A DNA stretch of 33,752 nucleotides from an uncultured Eubacteriales bacterium (lineage in GTDB: Bacteria; Bacillota; Clostridia; Lachnospirales; CAG-274): NCBI GenBank assembly GCA_949738935.1, contig CATJCJ010000307.1:1-33752 (forward strand). Reading direction: 5' to 3'. Under the pieces are notes generated by a model. The model was not told the DNA's origin and did not search any database. It saw nothing but the letters and a program-made list of their open reading frames with translations. Positions 8,501-16,503 of the stretch are shown in pieces (within the stretch, counting starts at the first letter, position 1; each line of letters begins with the position of its first letter). A program made the position numbers and the translations under genes.

Positions 8501-9922
8501 TTTTATTTTTGGATTTACAAACGCTGAAAATTTATCAATAATTTTGCCGTTTTTAACTTTTACCGCTCCGATTTCGATAATTTTATCTGTTTCTTTCATA
8601 AGTCCTGTTGTCTCAAGGTCAAAAATAACATATTCATCATCAAGGGATTGCCCTTTGCTTGACTGAACAACAGCTCCTAAGTCATCAACAAGATATGCTT
8701 CAACACCATACAAAATTTTAACACCATACTTTTTAGCCGCGTCCATAGCCTCCGGATATGCCTGAACAACGCCGTGGTCTGTAATCGCAATCGCTTTATG
8801 TCCCCAAAACGCGGCTCTTTCAATATATTCTTTTGCTGAGTTAATTCCGTCCATCATACTCATTTGTGTATGTAAGTGTAATTCAACTCTTTTTTCCGGC
8901 GCGTTGTCAATTTTAGGTTCTGGAGATGTTCCCTCACAAATATTGATTGCCATAATATTTATTTCATTCGAGAATGTGTCAAATTGAACTTTACCTTTTA
9001 CATTTATATAATTTTTAACTTTAAGAAGAGCTTTGACATCATCGGTATATTCATCGGGTTTTAAAAAGAATTTTACAGAAACAGAATCTGTAAAATCCGT
9101 AATGTCAATATTTATAATATATTTGCCATTTTTTGTCTCCCTTTCCTCAAAAAATAATATTTTTCCGGAAATGATAATAGTTTCTCCCTCAATGACAGAA
9201 TCTTTTATTTTTGTAATATTTCCGTTAAATTTTGAGAATTTGACATTAATTCTTTTTGTTTTGAATTTTTGATTTTCCAATGTGTTTTTTTGATTATTTT
9301 CAGTAAATCTTGTGTTATCAGTGTTATTTGATAATTTTTCCTCTTGATTTTTTTCAAAAATAGTTTTATTGACAATACTTTTCAATTCTTGTCTTTTTTC
9401 GGAAATAGATTTCTTTTTAACAGGGTTATTTTTGAATATAACATTTACAACTAAATCAAATCTATTTTTAAAAGTATTTTTTATTTCAACATCAATATTT
9501 TTTGCCCTAAACAAAAAGGCGCTTTTACAATCAACGCCAATAATAATAGTATTTTGTTCTATCTCCCGTTTCGCGTTTTTTAAGAGGTTATAGCACATAG
9601 GACTTTTTCTTTTTACGAAGTTTAAAATATTAACCCAATATTTTTCAATTTTATCTTTTAAAGTATTTTCAACATTATAAAAAATATTTATATTTACATT
9701 TGAAACAAAAGGAAAGTTATTTTTGATATCATTCTCAAAATCAGGAAGGCAAGATTCATTAAGAATACTATCACATATAAGCGCTATATCCATTGAGTTT
9801 GTTTTTTTAAACATTTTGATTTTATCAACTCTTGTTTTTTTTAGAACATTTGAAACGTTAGCCGATAATTTTAATTTACTGAATACATATTCGAAGTCTT
9901 TTAAAGCAACTGAATTGTCCAA
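5579..9922 (-). CDS. polC: DNA polymerase III alpha subunit, PolC type
   Basis: The main replicative polymerase of low-GC Gram-positives, with built-in 3'-5' proofreading. In order: an N-terminal domain with a low-complexity linker (about 170-225), an OB-fold (about 230-330), a PHP domain starting at VELHLHTQMSMMDG (near 347) and interrupted by a DEDD exonuclease (VIFDLETTG near 430, later HNANFDIGF and HHRAVDDA), then the C-family polymerase core with a cysteine cluster (CPNC ... CPKCG, about 905-955) and the catalytic PDIDLNFSG (near 977). The 1447 residues match the family's usual 1430-1450. The start is TTG, fixed by AGGTGAG a few bases upstream; that site overlaps the ispG stop. It is the last gene of the pyrH-polC operon. 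Confidence 0.98.
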   Translation of the reverse strand: MDNSVALKDFEYVFSKLKLSANVSNVLKKTRVDKIKMFKKTNSMDIALICDSILNESCLPDFENDIKNNFPFVSNVNINIFYNVENTLKDKIEKYWVNILNFVKRKSPMCYNLLKNAKREIEQNTIIIGVDCKSAFLFRAKNIDVEIKNTFKNRFDLVVNVIFKNNPVKKKSISEKRQELKSIVNKTIFEKNQEEKLSNNTDNTRFTENNQKNTLENQKFKTKRINVKFSKFNGNITKIKDSVIEGETIIISGKILFFEERETKNGKYIINIDITDFTDSVSVKFFLKPDEYTDDVKALLKVKNYINVKGKVQFDTFSNEINIMAINICEGTSPEPKIDNAPEKRVELHLHTQMSMMDGINSAKEYIERAAFWGHKAIAITDHGVVQAYPEAMDAAKKYGVKILYGVEAYLVDDLGAVVQSSKGQSLDDEYVIFDLETTGLMKETDKIIEIGAVKVKNGKIIDKFSAFVNPKIKLSEKIIELTNITDDMLENEPDEDIILPKFLKFFGNAVLVAHNANFDIGFIRQWAKFKNIQINNTVIDTVELSKLLFPNLSKYKLDIVAKHLGLSLENHHRAVDDAGCTAEIFIKCSEILKKEDIFNIDSINILASKNINIKKLKTYHAIILVKNQKGLRNLYELISKAHINYFFRFPRIPKSEYLKYNDGLIIGTACEAGEFFKAVFENKPEEIIKELADFYDYFEIQPIGNNEFMLRDGMVGSKNELIEINKKIVALGEKYNKPVVATCDAHFIDPEEEFYRRIIQAGEGFKEVDNQPPLFYRTTEEMLSEFNYLGEKKAFEVVVKNTNLICDMIDNVKPIPDETFPPKIDGAEEQLTEITTTKAKSIYGDPLPEVVAKRLEKELNSIIKNGFAVLYIIAQKLVWDSNDHGYIVGSRGSVGSSFVATMAGITEVNPLSPHYICPNCKYSDFDSPEVTANLGNSGCDLPDKACPKCGTLLHKDGHDIPFETFLGFNGDKEPDIDLNFSGEYQQQAHAYTEKLFGKGHVFKAGTIGTMAEKTAYGYVKKYADERNLKIRKAEVNRLKLGCVGIKRTTGQHPGGLMVVPKDNSIYEFCPIQRPANDQESTVTTTHFDYHSISGRLLKLDLLGHDVPTILRMFKDTTGFDPLDVPLDDKDTMSLFTSPKALNVTEEEIKCKTGTLGIPEFGTKFTRQMLMDTNPHTFSELVRISGLSHGTGVWLDNAQELIKSGTATLKEVIPTRDDIMVYLIIKGVENKTAFTIMEKVRKGKGLSAEDEEVMRKASVPEWYIDSCKKIKYMFPKGHAVAYVTNSFRIGYFKVHFPYAFYAASFSVKTDDFDYIMMCNGIEKVKENMDQIIALGNEASSKEKSTLTMLELVYEMYMRGFKFVEMDLYKSDAIKFKITEDGLLPPLCTIQGLGKNAALNIVKERKNGEFFTIQEFRERTKVSKTVISLLKASGILKGIPDTNQLTLF

Positions 9923-9930
9923 AAGCTCAC

Positions 9931-10989
9931 CTACTTAATTTTCTTTATCTCATTAATGAGTTCATCAATAAGACGACTTTCATCAACTTTTTTTAGAATT
10001 TGACCTTTTTTAAATATAAGACCGACTCCTTTTCCTCCGGCTATTCCTATGTCAGCTTCTTTTGCCTCTCCGGGGCCATTTACAACACAGCCCATAACAG
10101 CGACTTTTATGTTTTTGTCGATGTTTAAACATTTCTTTTCAACTTCATTGGCGATGGATATTAAATCAATTTCGGTTCTGCCACAGGTTGGACAAGAAAT
10201 AAACTCAATTCCAAATTTTCTTAGTCCTAAAGATTTTAAAATTGCTTTTCCGACTTTGATTTCTTCAATAGGGTCTCCTGTAAGAGAAACTCTTATTGTA
10301 TCTCCAATTCCTATGCCAAGAATTAATCCAATTCCTACGGAGGATTTTATTGAGCCTCCCCAAATGGTTCCGGCTTCGGTAATTCCTATATGTAAAGGAT
10401 AGTCTATTTTTTCCGATAATATAGAATAGGCCTCGGCTGTGAATAAAACATCAGAGGCTTTAATTGATACAGCGATATCATAAAAATTATTTTTTTCTAA
10501 AATTTCTATGTGTCTTAAAGCGCTTTCAACAAGACCTTCGGGAGTAACTTGTCCGTGTTTTTCAAGAATATCCTTCTCAAGGGAACCTGAATTTACACCA
10601 ACACGAATTGGAATTCCTCTTTCTTTGCAAGCGGACGCTACGGTTTTGACATTTTCTTCTCCTCCAATATTTCCGGGATTTATTCTTAGCTTGTCAACTC
10701 CGTTTTCAATCGCTTTAAGAGCGAGCTTATAGTCAAAATGAATATCGGCTACAAGAGGGATATTAATATTTTTTTTAATATCCCTCAAGGCTTCAGCCGC
10801 TTCCATATCAGGAACGGCGACACGAATAATCTCACATCCGGCGTTTTCGAGTTTTTTTATTTGATTTATAGTATCAGAAATATTTCTTGTGTCGGTATTG
10901 CACATGGATTGAATAGCGATGGGATTTTCTCCGCCTATCTTAACTCCGCCTATGTTTAAAACTTTAGTTTTTTTTCTTTTAAAAAACAT
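9931..10989 (-). CDS. ispG: 4-hydroxy-3-methylbut-2-en-1-yl diphosphate synthase
   Basis: IspG (GcpE) is the [4Fe-4S] enzyme of the MEP pathway that converts methylerythritol cyclodiphosphate to HMBPP. The N-terminal barrel shows [16 protein letters not shown] and [12 protein letters not shown]; the C-terminal iron-sulfur part shows [11 protein letters not shown] and [16 protein letters not shown], which supply the three cluster cysteines. At 352 residues it is the short bacterial form. The ATG has AGAGGTGG six bases upstream. It lies between rseP (14 bases upstream) and polC and completes, with dxr, two MEP steps in one operon. Electrons would come from ferredoxin or flavodoxin not seen here. 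Confidence 0.97.
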   Translation of the reverse strand: MFFKRKKTKVLNIGGVKIGGENPIAIQSMCNTDTRNISDTINQIKKLENAGCEIIRVAVPDMEAAEALRDIKKNINIPLVADIHFDYKLALKAIENGVDKLRINPGNIGGEENVKTVASACKERGIPIRVGVNSGSLEKDILEKHGQVTPEGLVESALRHIEILEKNNFYDIAVSIKASDVLFTAEAYSILSEKIDYPLHIGITEAGTIWGGSIKSSVGIGLILGIGIGDTIRVSLTGDPIEEIKVGKAILKSLGLRKFGIEFISCPTCGRTEIDLISIANEVEKKCLNIDKNIKVAVMGCVVNGPGEAKEADIGIAGGKGVGLIFKKGQILKKVDESRLIDELINEIKKIK

Positions 10990-11003
10990 AAAAAACCACC
11001 TCT

Positions 11004-12059
11004 CTAAAGCAACTTGAAAATATCGTTAAAAGCGATTAAAATACCAAATGCCATTAGAACGGCAAAACCGGCAAAATGAATCATACCTTCTTTTTCCGGC
11101 GGTAAAGGCTTTCTTCTTATAGCCTCAATGAGAAGAAAAATAAATCTTCCGCCGTCAAGAGCCGGAATGGGCAAAAGATTCATAACACCAAGATTGGCGC
11201 TTAATAATGCCGCTATGCCTGCCATACTTCCTATCATGTCCCAAACGCTTTCTTTAATGGTTTCCTCATAAACCTCATTTACAACTGTGGTAAGACCTAT
11301 CGGACCGGCAACATCATCAAGAGAAACTTGCATTGTAAAAAGCTGGGAAAGCCCATAAAAGGTTATTTTAACCATGTAAATACATTTCCAAAAACCTATT
11401 TTGATTGCCTCAAAAAAGCCGACTTTTTCAAATCCTTCTATATTCTCTCCGAATAATGGTGTTTTTGCGCCAAAAGCGACTCCTAATTTCTCACCCTTTT
11501 TTACATTTACAGTTGTTTCAAAATATTCTCCGTTTCGTTCATATCCAATTAAAATGTTCTCGCTTGTTCTTTGAGAAAGCTTGAAGTTTATATCATCGAA
11601 TAAATGAATTCCTGAATTGTCAATATTTACGATTTTGTCGCCGTTAGTAATTCCGGCTATGTTCGCGGGGCTGTTTTCACTTACCCGAGAAATGATATTC
11701 TCACCATATCCAGTAAACATAACCATAACAGTACTTATAAGTATTGCCAGAACAAAGTTCATAAATACGCCGGCAAGAATAATAATCATTCTCTTCCAAA
11801 CAGAAATACTGTTAAAACCTTTGCTGGAAGAAGTTTCAGTATCTTCATCAGCCATTTTGCAGTAACCGCCTATTGGAAAAATTCTGATAGAATAAAGAGT
11901 TTCTCCCTTTTGTTTTCCCCAAAGTTTAGGCCCCATTCCTATAGCGAATTCCTCAACGATAACGCCGCATTTTTTCGCGGCGATAAAATGCCCCCATTCA
12001 TGAATCATAACGATTATTCCGAAAATTAAAATTGTGATAATTATAGACAATATGCTCAC
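11004..12059 (-). CDS. rseP: RIP-family zinc metalloprotease RseP/RasP
   Basis: A membrane-embedded site-2 protease that cuts transmembrane anti-sigma factors and leftover signal peptides. The zinc motif HEWGH is at residues 20-24 in the first membrane segment, followed by a PDZ domain (about 120-190, including [15 protein letters not shown]) and the second metal motif LPIPALDGG near 295, then terminal membrane helices. At 351 residues it is slightly shorter than Bacillus RasP, with one PDZ domain. The GTG start gives exactly the same spacing to HExxH as in RasP; a TTG three codons later has better distance to GGGGTGAG, so the true start may be nine bases shorter. Its position between dxr and ispG is conserved in Firmicutes. 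Confidence 0.95.
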   Translation of the reverse strand: MSILSIIITILIFGIIVMIHEWGHFIAAKKCGVIVEEFAIGMGPKLWGKQKGETLYSIRIFPIGGYCKMADEDTETSSSKGFNSISVWKRMIIILAGVFMNFVLAILISTVMVMFTGYGENIISRVSENSPANIAGITNGDKIVNIDNSGIHLFDDINFKLSQRTSENILIGYERNGEYFETTVNVKKGEKLGVAFGAKTPLFGENIEGFEKVGFFEAIKIGFWKCIYMVKITFYGLSQLFTMQVSLDDVAGPIGLTTVVNEVYEETIKESVWDMIGSMAGIAALLSANLGVMNLLPIPALDGGRFIFLLIEAIRRKPLPPEKEGMIHFAGFAVLMAFGILIAFNDIFKLL

Positions 12060-12095
12060 CCCATTGAATTTAATAGTTATTTGCGATGAAATATA

Positions 12096-13235
12096 TTAAA
12101 TGTTCAGCGCTTTTTCAACAAAATTTCTTGCCCATAAATCAGCCTCAAATATGTCGTCGAAACTGTAATTATATTTTATAGTATATGCGCCCATAGCTTT
12201 TTCTATTAGTTTTGGAATATCTGAAAACTTAATTTTTTTGTGAAGAAACGCGTTAACAGCGATTTCGTTTGCGGCATTCATTACGGTTGGCAGTGTTCCG
12301 CCTGCTTTAATTGCCTCAAAGGCAAGAGAAAGACATTTGAAAAGCTTAAAATCCGGTTTTTGGAAAGTAAGTTCTCCACAGTCAAAAAAGTTTATTTTAG
12401 GAAAATTATTTTTTAATCGTTTGGGGTGGGTTAGAGCGTATTGAATTGGAATTCTCATATCTGGTTTACCAAGCTGAGCTATAACAGCACCGTCCTCAAA
12501 CTCAACCATAGAGTGAATTACACTTTGAGGATGCACAACAACGTTAATATTATCAATATCGACATTAAAAAGCCATTTTGCCTCAATAACCTCAAGACCT
12601 TTATTCATCATTGTGGCAGAGTCTATGGTAATTTTTTTTCCCATACTCCAATTTGGATGGTTTAAAGCATCTTCAACAGTAATATCATTAAAATTTTTAT
12701 AGTCCTTAAAAGGCCCGCCGGACGCTGTTAGGTGGATTTTTGAGATTTTATTTTGAGAATTTCCTTGAATGCATTGAAAAATAGCTGAATGCTCACTATC
12801 AATAGGGTAGATTTTGACAGCAAAATTTTTGGCTTCTCTCATAACAAGCTCTCCAGCGGTGACAAGTGTCTCTTTATTTGCCAAAGCGATATTTTTTTTG
12901 TTATGAATAGCGTTTAATGTTGGCTCAAGACCGATGTTTCCTACAAGCGAGTTGAGGATAACAGAGGATTTTTCAAAACTAGCGGCTTCGTTAATTCCGT
13001 CAATTCCTGATAATATTTCTGTTTTTTTCCCAGATAATCTTTTTTTCAGCTCGTATGCTTTTTGTTTGTTCATAACAGCGGCAATTTCAGGTTCGAATTT
13101 ATAAATTTGTTTTTCAAGCAAATCAATGTTGTTATTGGCGGTAAGAGCGAAAACTTTAAGGTCAAGGTTTTCGCACACCTCCAAAGCCTGTGTTCCGATA
13201 GAGCCTGTGGAGCCTAAAATAGAAATTCCTTTCAA
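12096..13235 (-). CDS. dxr: 1-deoxy-D-xylulose 5-phosphate reductoisomerase
   Basis: DXR makes methylerythritol 4-phosphate with NADPH, the committed step of the MEP isoprenoid pathway. The NADPH motif GSTGSIGTQALEV is at the N-terminus, LANKETLVTAG and the metal-site PIDSEHSAIFQ follow, then LTASGGPF, HPNWSMGKKITIDSATMMNKGLE, and the substrate-loop residues. Length 379 is normal. The start is TTG: AAAGGAAG lies eight bases upstream, and the TTGA sequence overlaps the cdsA stop, giving translational coupling. It is in the pyrH-polC operon with uppS and cdsA, which use isoprenoid and phosphatidate precursors. Confidence 0.97.
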   Translation of the reverse strand: MKGISILGSTGSIGTQALEVCENLDLKVFALTANNNIDLLEKQIYKFEPEIAAVMNKQKAYELKKRLSGKKTEILSGIDGINEAASFEKSSVILNSLVGNIGLEPTLNAIHNKKNIALANKETLVTAGELVMREAKNFAVKIYPIDSEHSAIFQCIQGNSQNKISKIHLTASGGPFKDYKNFNDITVEDALNHPNWSMGKKITIDSATMMNKGLEVIEAKWLFNVDIDNINVVVHPQSVIHSMVEFEDGAVIAQLGKPDMRIPIQYALTHPKRLKNNFPKINFFDCGELTFQKPDFKLFKCLSLAFEAIKAGGTLPTVMNAANEIAVNAFLHKKIKFSDIPKLIEKAMGAYTIKYNYSFDDIFEADLWARNFVEKALNI

Positions 13236-14047
13236 AAGATAACTTCCTTTCCGATAGAGATAAAAATAAAAATAAGGGGTGAGGTAAATAATACGCTGTC
13301 AAACCTGTCAAGAACGCCTCCGTGCCCTGGCATAATTTTACCATAGTCTTTAATGTTAACAAACCTTTTTATGCTTGATGCCACTAAATCTCCTATTTGA
13401 GCCGTCACAGAACCAATAACTCCTAAAACGGCATAAAGTAAAAACATATTTTCTTTTCCAATATGCCAGAACTCATATATACAATATCCATAAAATCCAC
13501 ATACAATAGCTGTAAATAAAATTCCGCCTATGGCTCCCTCATAGGTTTTTTTGGGACTTAAAACAGGCGTTAGTTTATGTTTTCCTATTGCTGAGCCTGT
13601 AAAATAAGCTCCGGTGTCGCTGCAAAAAGCGCAAATAAAAATAAGCCATACCATATAAATTCCATTTTCACTTTCTCTTATAAGGTATATATTTCCAAGC
13701 ATAAAAGCTATGTAAAAAACACCCATAATTGTTGAACACACATCGTGAATGTTTATTTTTTGATACATAAACACTGTAAAAGATAATACACATAATGTAA
13801 AAATCATAATACTAATCTCATAATATTGTAATTCAATTTTAATGTCAAGAAAAACAATGTATAAAATTGCCGCCAAAAATCCAAAGAAATGAACAGGCAT
13901 TATTTTTTTTGAAATGGCCTTATAAAACTCAAACATACCAACCATTGACAAAAATAAAATTCCTGATTTGAGCCAAGGACCGCCAAGAATAAGAAATAAA
14001 GCCAATATAGGCAGCCCCACAATACCTGATATAGTTCGAATAATCAA
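13232..14047 (-). CDS. cdsA: Phosphatidate cytidylyltransferase
   Basis: CdsA makes CDP-diacylglycerol from phosphatidic acid and CTP at the membrane, feeding phospholipid synthesis. It is almost entirely hydrophobic, with about seven to eight predicted membrane helices. The family signature at the C-terminus includes KLTPVLSPKKTYEGAIGG and the metal-binding run from GDLVASSIKR through KDYGKIMPGHGGVLDRFDS. Three TTG codons are possible starts (14056, 14053, 14047). AGGAG at 14057-14061 abuts the first, so the third TTG, nine bases away, is the best-spaced start; I used that. Its stop overlaps the dxr start. About 271 residues is typical. Confidence 0.95.
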   Translation of the reverse strand: MIIRTISGIVGLPILALFLILGGPWLKSGILFLSMVGMFEFYKAISKKIMPVHFFGFLAAILYIVFLDIKIELQYYEISIMIFTLCVLSFTVFMYQKINIHDVCSTIMGVFYIAFMLGNIYLIRESENGIYMVWLIFICAFCSDTGAYFTGSAIGKHKLTPVLSPKKTYEGAIGGILFTAIVCGFYGYCIYEFWHIGKENMFLLYAVLGVIGSVTAQIGDLVASSIKRFVNIKDYGKIMPGHGGVLDRFDSVLFTSPLIFIFISIGKEVIF

Positions 14048-14059
14048 AAACAACAACTC

Positions 14060-14764
14060 CTATCTTCCGCCAAAACGTCTATCTCTGTTTTTAAATTGTT
14101 CAATGGCTTTAATTAGCTCTTTAATATCAAAATCAGGCCATAGTTTATCAGTGAAATAAAATTCAGAATAAACTGATTGCCAAGGTAAAAAATTGCTTAA
14201 TCTTTGTTCGCCGCTTGTTCTTATAACAAGTTCAGGGTCGGGAATATTTTTTGTATCCAGATAAGATGAGAAAAGTTTTTCGTCAATATTATTCTCAGAG
14301 ATAATATCGTTTTTTACATTGAGGCATAATTTTTTTACCGCTCTTATAATTTCGTCTCTTCCCCCATAGTTTAAACCTATGTGTAAATTTAGACCTTTTT
14401 TATGGGATGAGATTTCTTCAAGTTTTTTGATTTTACTTTGTAATTCTTTATCAAGACGTGATAAATCTCCTATAGCGTCTATTTTAATATTACTATTTTT
14501 ATTGTCTTTTATATAATCGTCAATATATTCCCTAAGTAAATTCATAAGAGCGGAAACTTCATCTTCGGAACGAGACCAGTTTTCTGTTGAGAAAGCGTAA
14601 ACCGTAATATGTTTAATTCCGATTTTATCCGCTTCTTTGAGAAGTTTATTGAGAGATTGAGCACCGGCTCTATGTCCGAAACTTCTTGGCATAAATCTTT
14701 TTTTTGCCCATCTTCCGTTTCCGTCCATAATAATAGCGATATGTTCTGGCAAGGAATTTTCCAT
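14060..14764 (-). CDS. uppS: Isoprenyl transferase (undecaprenyl diphosphate synthase)
   Basis: A cis-prenyltransferase that builds the C55 carrier lipid for peptidoglycan. The catalytic motif is IAIIMDGNGRWAKKR, with the Asp in MDGN; further family motifs are HRAGAQSL, YAFSTENWSRS, LNYGGRDEI, and near the C-terminus RTSGEQRLSNFLPWQ and SEFYFTDKLWPDF. Length 234 is on the short side but normal. The ATG follows AAAGGAG with good spacing. It lies 141 bases after frr and just before cdsA in the operon. It is unlikely to be a trans-prenyltransferase, since the DDxxD motif is absent. Confidence 0.97.
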   Translation of the reverse strand: MENSLPEHIAIIMDGNGRWAKKRFMPRSFGHRAGAQSLNKLLKEADKIGIKHITVYAFSTENWSRSEDEVSALMNLLREYIDDYIKDNKNSNIKIDAIGDLSRLDKELQSKIKKLEEISSHKKGLNLHIGLNYGGRDEIIRAVKKLCLNVKNDIISENNIDEKLFSSYLDTKNIPDPELVIRTSGEQRLSNFLPWQSVYSEFYFTDKLWPDFDIKELIKAIEQFKNRDRRFGGR

Positions 14765-14905
14765 GATTGTCTCCTTTCGTTTTTGAAAGCGAAAATATTG
14801 AGCGACAGTTTCAAATAAGGGTTTTGTTCTGAGAAATTTGGTTGCATAAGTTATCTAAATTTGTCAGAATTAGGAAAAACATTTTTTTGACAGTTTCTAA
14901 AAATA

Positions 14906-15460
14906 TTAAATCGCCATAATATCTTTGTTTTTTGCCTCAACAAGTTTATCAATTTCAGCGACGTTTTTGTCTGTTATTTTCTGCATTTCATCCTCAAGGG
15001 TTTTAAGCTCATCTTCAGTAATTTCATTGTCTTTTTCCAATTTTTTTAAAGCGTCCATGCCGTCTCGTCTGATGTTTCTTACCGCGACTTTTGTATCCTC
15101 GCCTTTTTTCTTAACGTCTTTTGTAAGAGCTTTTCTTCTTTCCTCAGTAAGTTCCGGAAAAACAAGACGAATTACTTTTCCGTCGTTTGTTGGGTTGATT
15201 CCCAAATCAGAAGCGTTAATCGCTTTTTCAATTTCTTTCATAATTGAAATATCCCAAGGTTGAATTTGAATAAGTCTTGCCTCAGGAATGCTTATATTTC
15301 CAACTTGGTTTAATGGAGTTGGAGCTCCATAGTAGTCAACTGTTATTTTATCCAGTACATGAGGATTTGCTCTGCCGGCGCGAATTGTGTTGAGTTCGGT
15401 TTCAAGATTTTTAACAGATTTGTTCATTTTTTCCTCAAAAGTGTTTGTATGTTTAGACAT
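14906..15460 (-). CDS. frr: Ribosome recycling factor
   Basis: RRF splits the post-termination ribosome together with EF-G. The 184-residue length is standard. Recognisable sequence includes [67 protein letters not shown] and the coiled-coil C-terminal arm. ATG start with AGGAGG seven bases upstream. It lies 27 bases after pyrH, the usual order. A 141-base gap follows before uppS in which I see no convincing terminator, so I treat frr and uppS as one unit. Confidence 0.98.
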   Translation of the reverse strand: MSKHTNTFEEKMNKSVKNLETELNTIRAGRANPHVLDKITVDYYGAPTPLNQVGNISIPEARLIQIQPWDISIMKEIEKAINASDLGINPTNDGKVIRLVFPELTEERRKALTKDVKKKGEDTKVAVRNIRRDGMDALKKLEKDNEITEDELKTLEDEMQKITDKNVAEIDKLVEAKNKDIMAI

Positions 15461-15487
15461 AATAAACCTCCTAAAAAATATAATAAA

Positions 15488-16189
15488 TTATATAGTAACA
15501 ATTGTACCTATTTTTTCTCCCATAGCTGCTCTTACAATACCATTTTTTTCTAACAGTCCAAAGATTACGACAGGTATTGATTGTTCATAACAAAGACCAG
15601 CAGCGGATATGTCAATAACTTTAAGATTTTTTTCAATTATTTCTTTGCATTTTATATAGTCGTATTTAACAGCGTTTGGATTCTTCGCGGGGTCATCGTT
15701 ATAGACACCGTCTATACTTTTAGCATACAGTATGGCATCGGCTTTAAGTTCACACGCTCTCAAAGCTGTAACAGTATCTGTGGAAAAAAACGGATGACCT
15801 ATTCCGCCGGCGAAAATAATTATTTTGTTTTGAGAAAGATATTCAAGAGCTAAATCTTTTGAAAATATTTCTGTCATAGCTCCAACGGCAAAAGGGGTCA
15901 TAACAACAGCGGAAAGACCTTTTTGTTTTAAAAAATCAGCCACGTAAACAGCGTTCATAATTGTTGCCAGCATACCGATTTGGTCGGCTTTGCATCTATC
16001 CATTTCGGAATCAGCGCTTCTTCCTCTCCAAAAGTTGCCGCCGCCTATAACTAATGATACTTGAATGCCTTTATGAACGACAGATTTAATTTGTGAGACT
16101 ATTTTATTGATTATATCATTATCAAAAGGTTGACTTGATTCACTTGCCAGGGCTTCGCCGCTAAGTTTTAAAAGAACTCTTTTATACAA
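15488..16189 (-). CDS. pyrH: UMP kinase
   Basis: PyrH phosphorylates UMP to UDP in pyrimidine synthesis; it is the hexameric bacterial type of the amino-acid-kinase fold. Seen are YKRVLLKLSGEALAS, VIGGGNFWRG, DQIGMLATIMNAVY and GGIGHPFFSTDTVTALRA, ending near IGTIVTI. A GTG at 16198 opens the frame, but AAGGAG overlaps that codon. A TTG three codons later (16189) stands eight bases after AAGGAG and is the better start, giving a 233-residue protein. It heads the operon: the ribosomal genes rpsB and tsf, which usually precede it, are not in front. Confidence 0.96.
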   Translation of the reverse strand: MYKRVLLKLSGEALASESSQPFDNDIINKIVSQIKSVVHKGIQVSLVIGGGNFWRGRSADSEMDRCKADQIGMLATIMNAVYVADFLKQKGLSAVVMTPFAVGAMTEIFSKDLALEYLSQNKIIIFAGGIGHPFFSTDTVTALRACELKADAILYAKSIDGVYNDDPAKNPNAVKYDYIKCKEIIEKNLKVIDISAAGLCYEQSIPVVIFGLLEKNGIVRAAMGEKIGTIVTI

Positions 16190-16223
16190 AGCTTTCACTC
16201 CTTACACAAAATATATTTATATC

Positions 16224-16252
16224 ATTTTATCATATCTTTCTAAAAAAGAAAA
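16224..16252 (-). promoter_or_regulatory. Possible promoter of the pyrH-polC operon
   Basis: On the minus strand a TTTTCT element (-35-like) stands 17 bases before TAAAAT (-10-like), about 30 bases ahead of the pyrH start. The -35 match is weak. A promoter is expected here because the upstream mcp gene is separated by some 300 bases that include a strong palindrome. Confidence 0.35.
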
Positions 16253-16344
16253 CATTTTATTTAAATTTTTCACAGAAATTTAAGAAGCTTTAAAAAATTA
16301 AAAATTATATATACGTAATTAAGAACCTGTCTAAAATCTAAAAA

Positions 16345-16450
16345 AGCCTGTCTAAAAACAAAATATACACAAAAAATCAGCGAAAATAAAATTATTTTGG
16401 AGCGTAATGATTTTATTTTTTTGGATATTTTAACAGTTTTTAGACAGACT
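16345..16450. repeat. 106-bp nested inverted repeat (MITE-like or structured RNA)
   Basis: Outer arms of 15 bases at 16345-16359 and 16436-16450 match at 14 of 15 positions as an inverted repeat (AGYCTGTCTAAAAAC). Inner arms AAAATAAAAT (16383-16392) and ATTTTATTTT (16410-16419) are perfect, around a 17-base loop. The segments between also pair in part (AAAATAT blocks). A direct partial copy of the outer arm, CCTGTCTAAAA, sits at 16326-16336. The element fills most of the 305-base gap between mcp and pyrH and could stop mcp transcription, although no long T-run follows on the minus strand. No coding sequence lies in it. Confidence 0.75.
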
Positions 16451-16503
16451 CTAAAGGAATTCTTTTTAAATGTTATATGGTTTGCGAAGAATCCATTTTG
16501 GAC

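Noticed and set aside
14765-14905. A terminator or separate promoter between frr and uppS
   Set aside because: Only a very short CTTTC/GAAAG stem next to the uppS ribosome site and a repeated GAAACTGTC were seen; neither is convincing.
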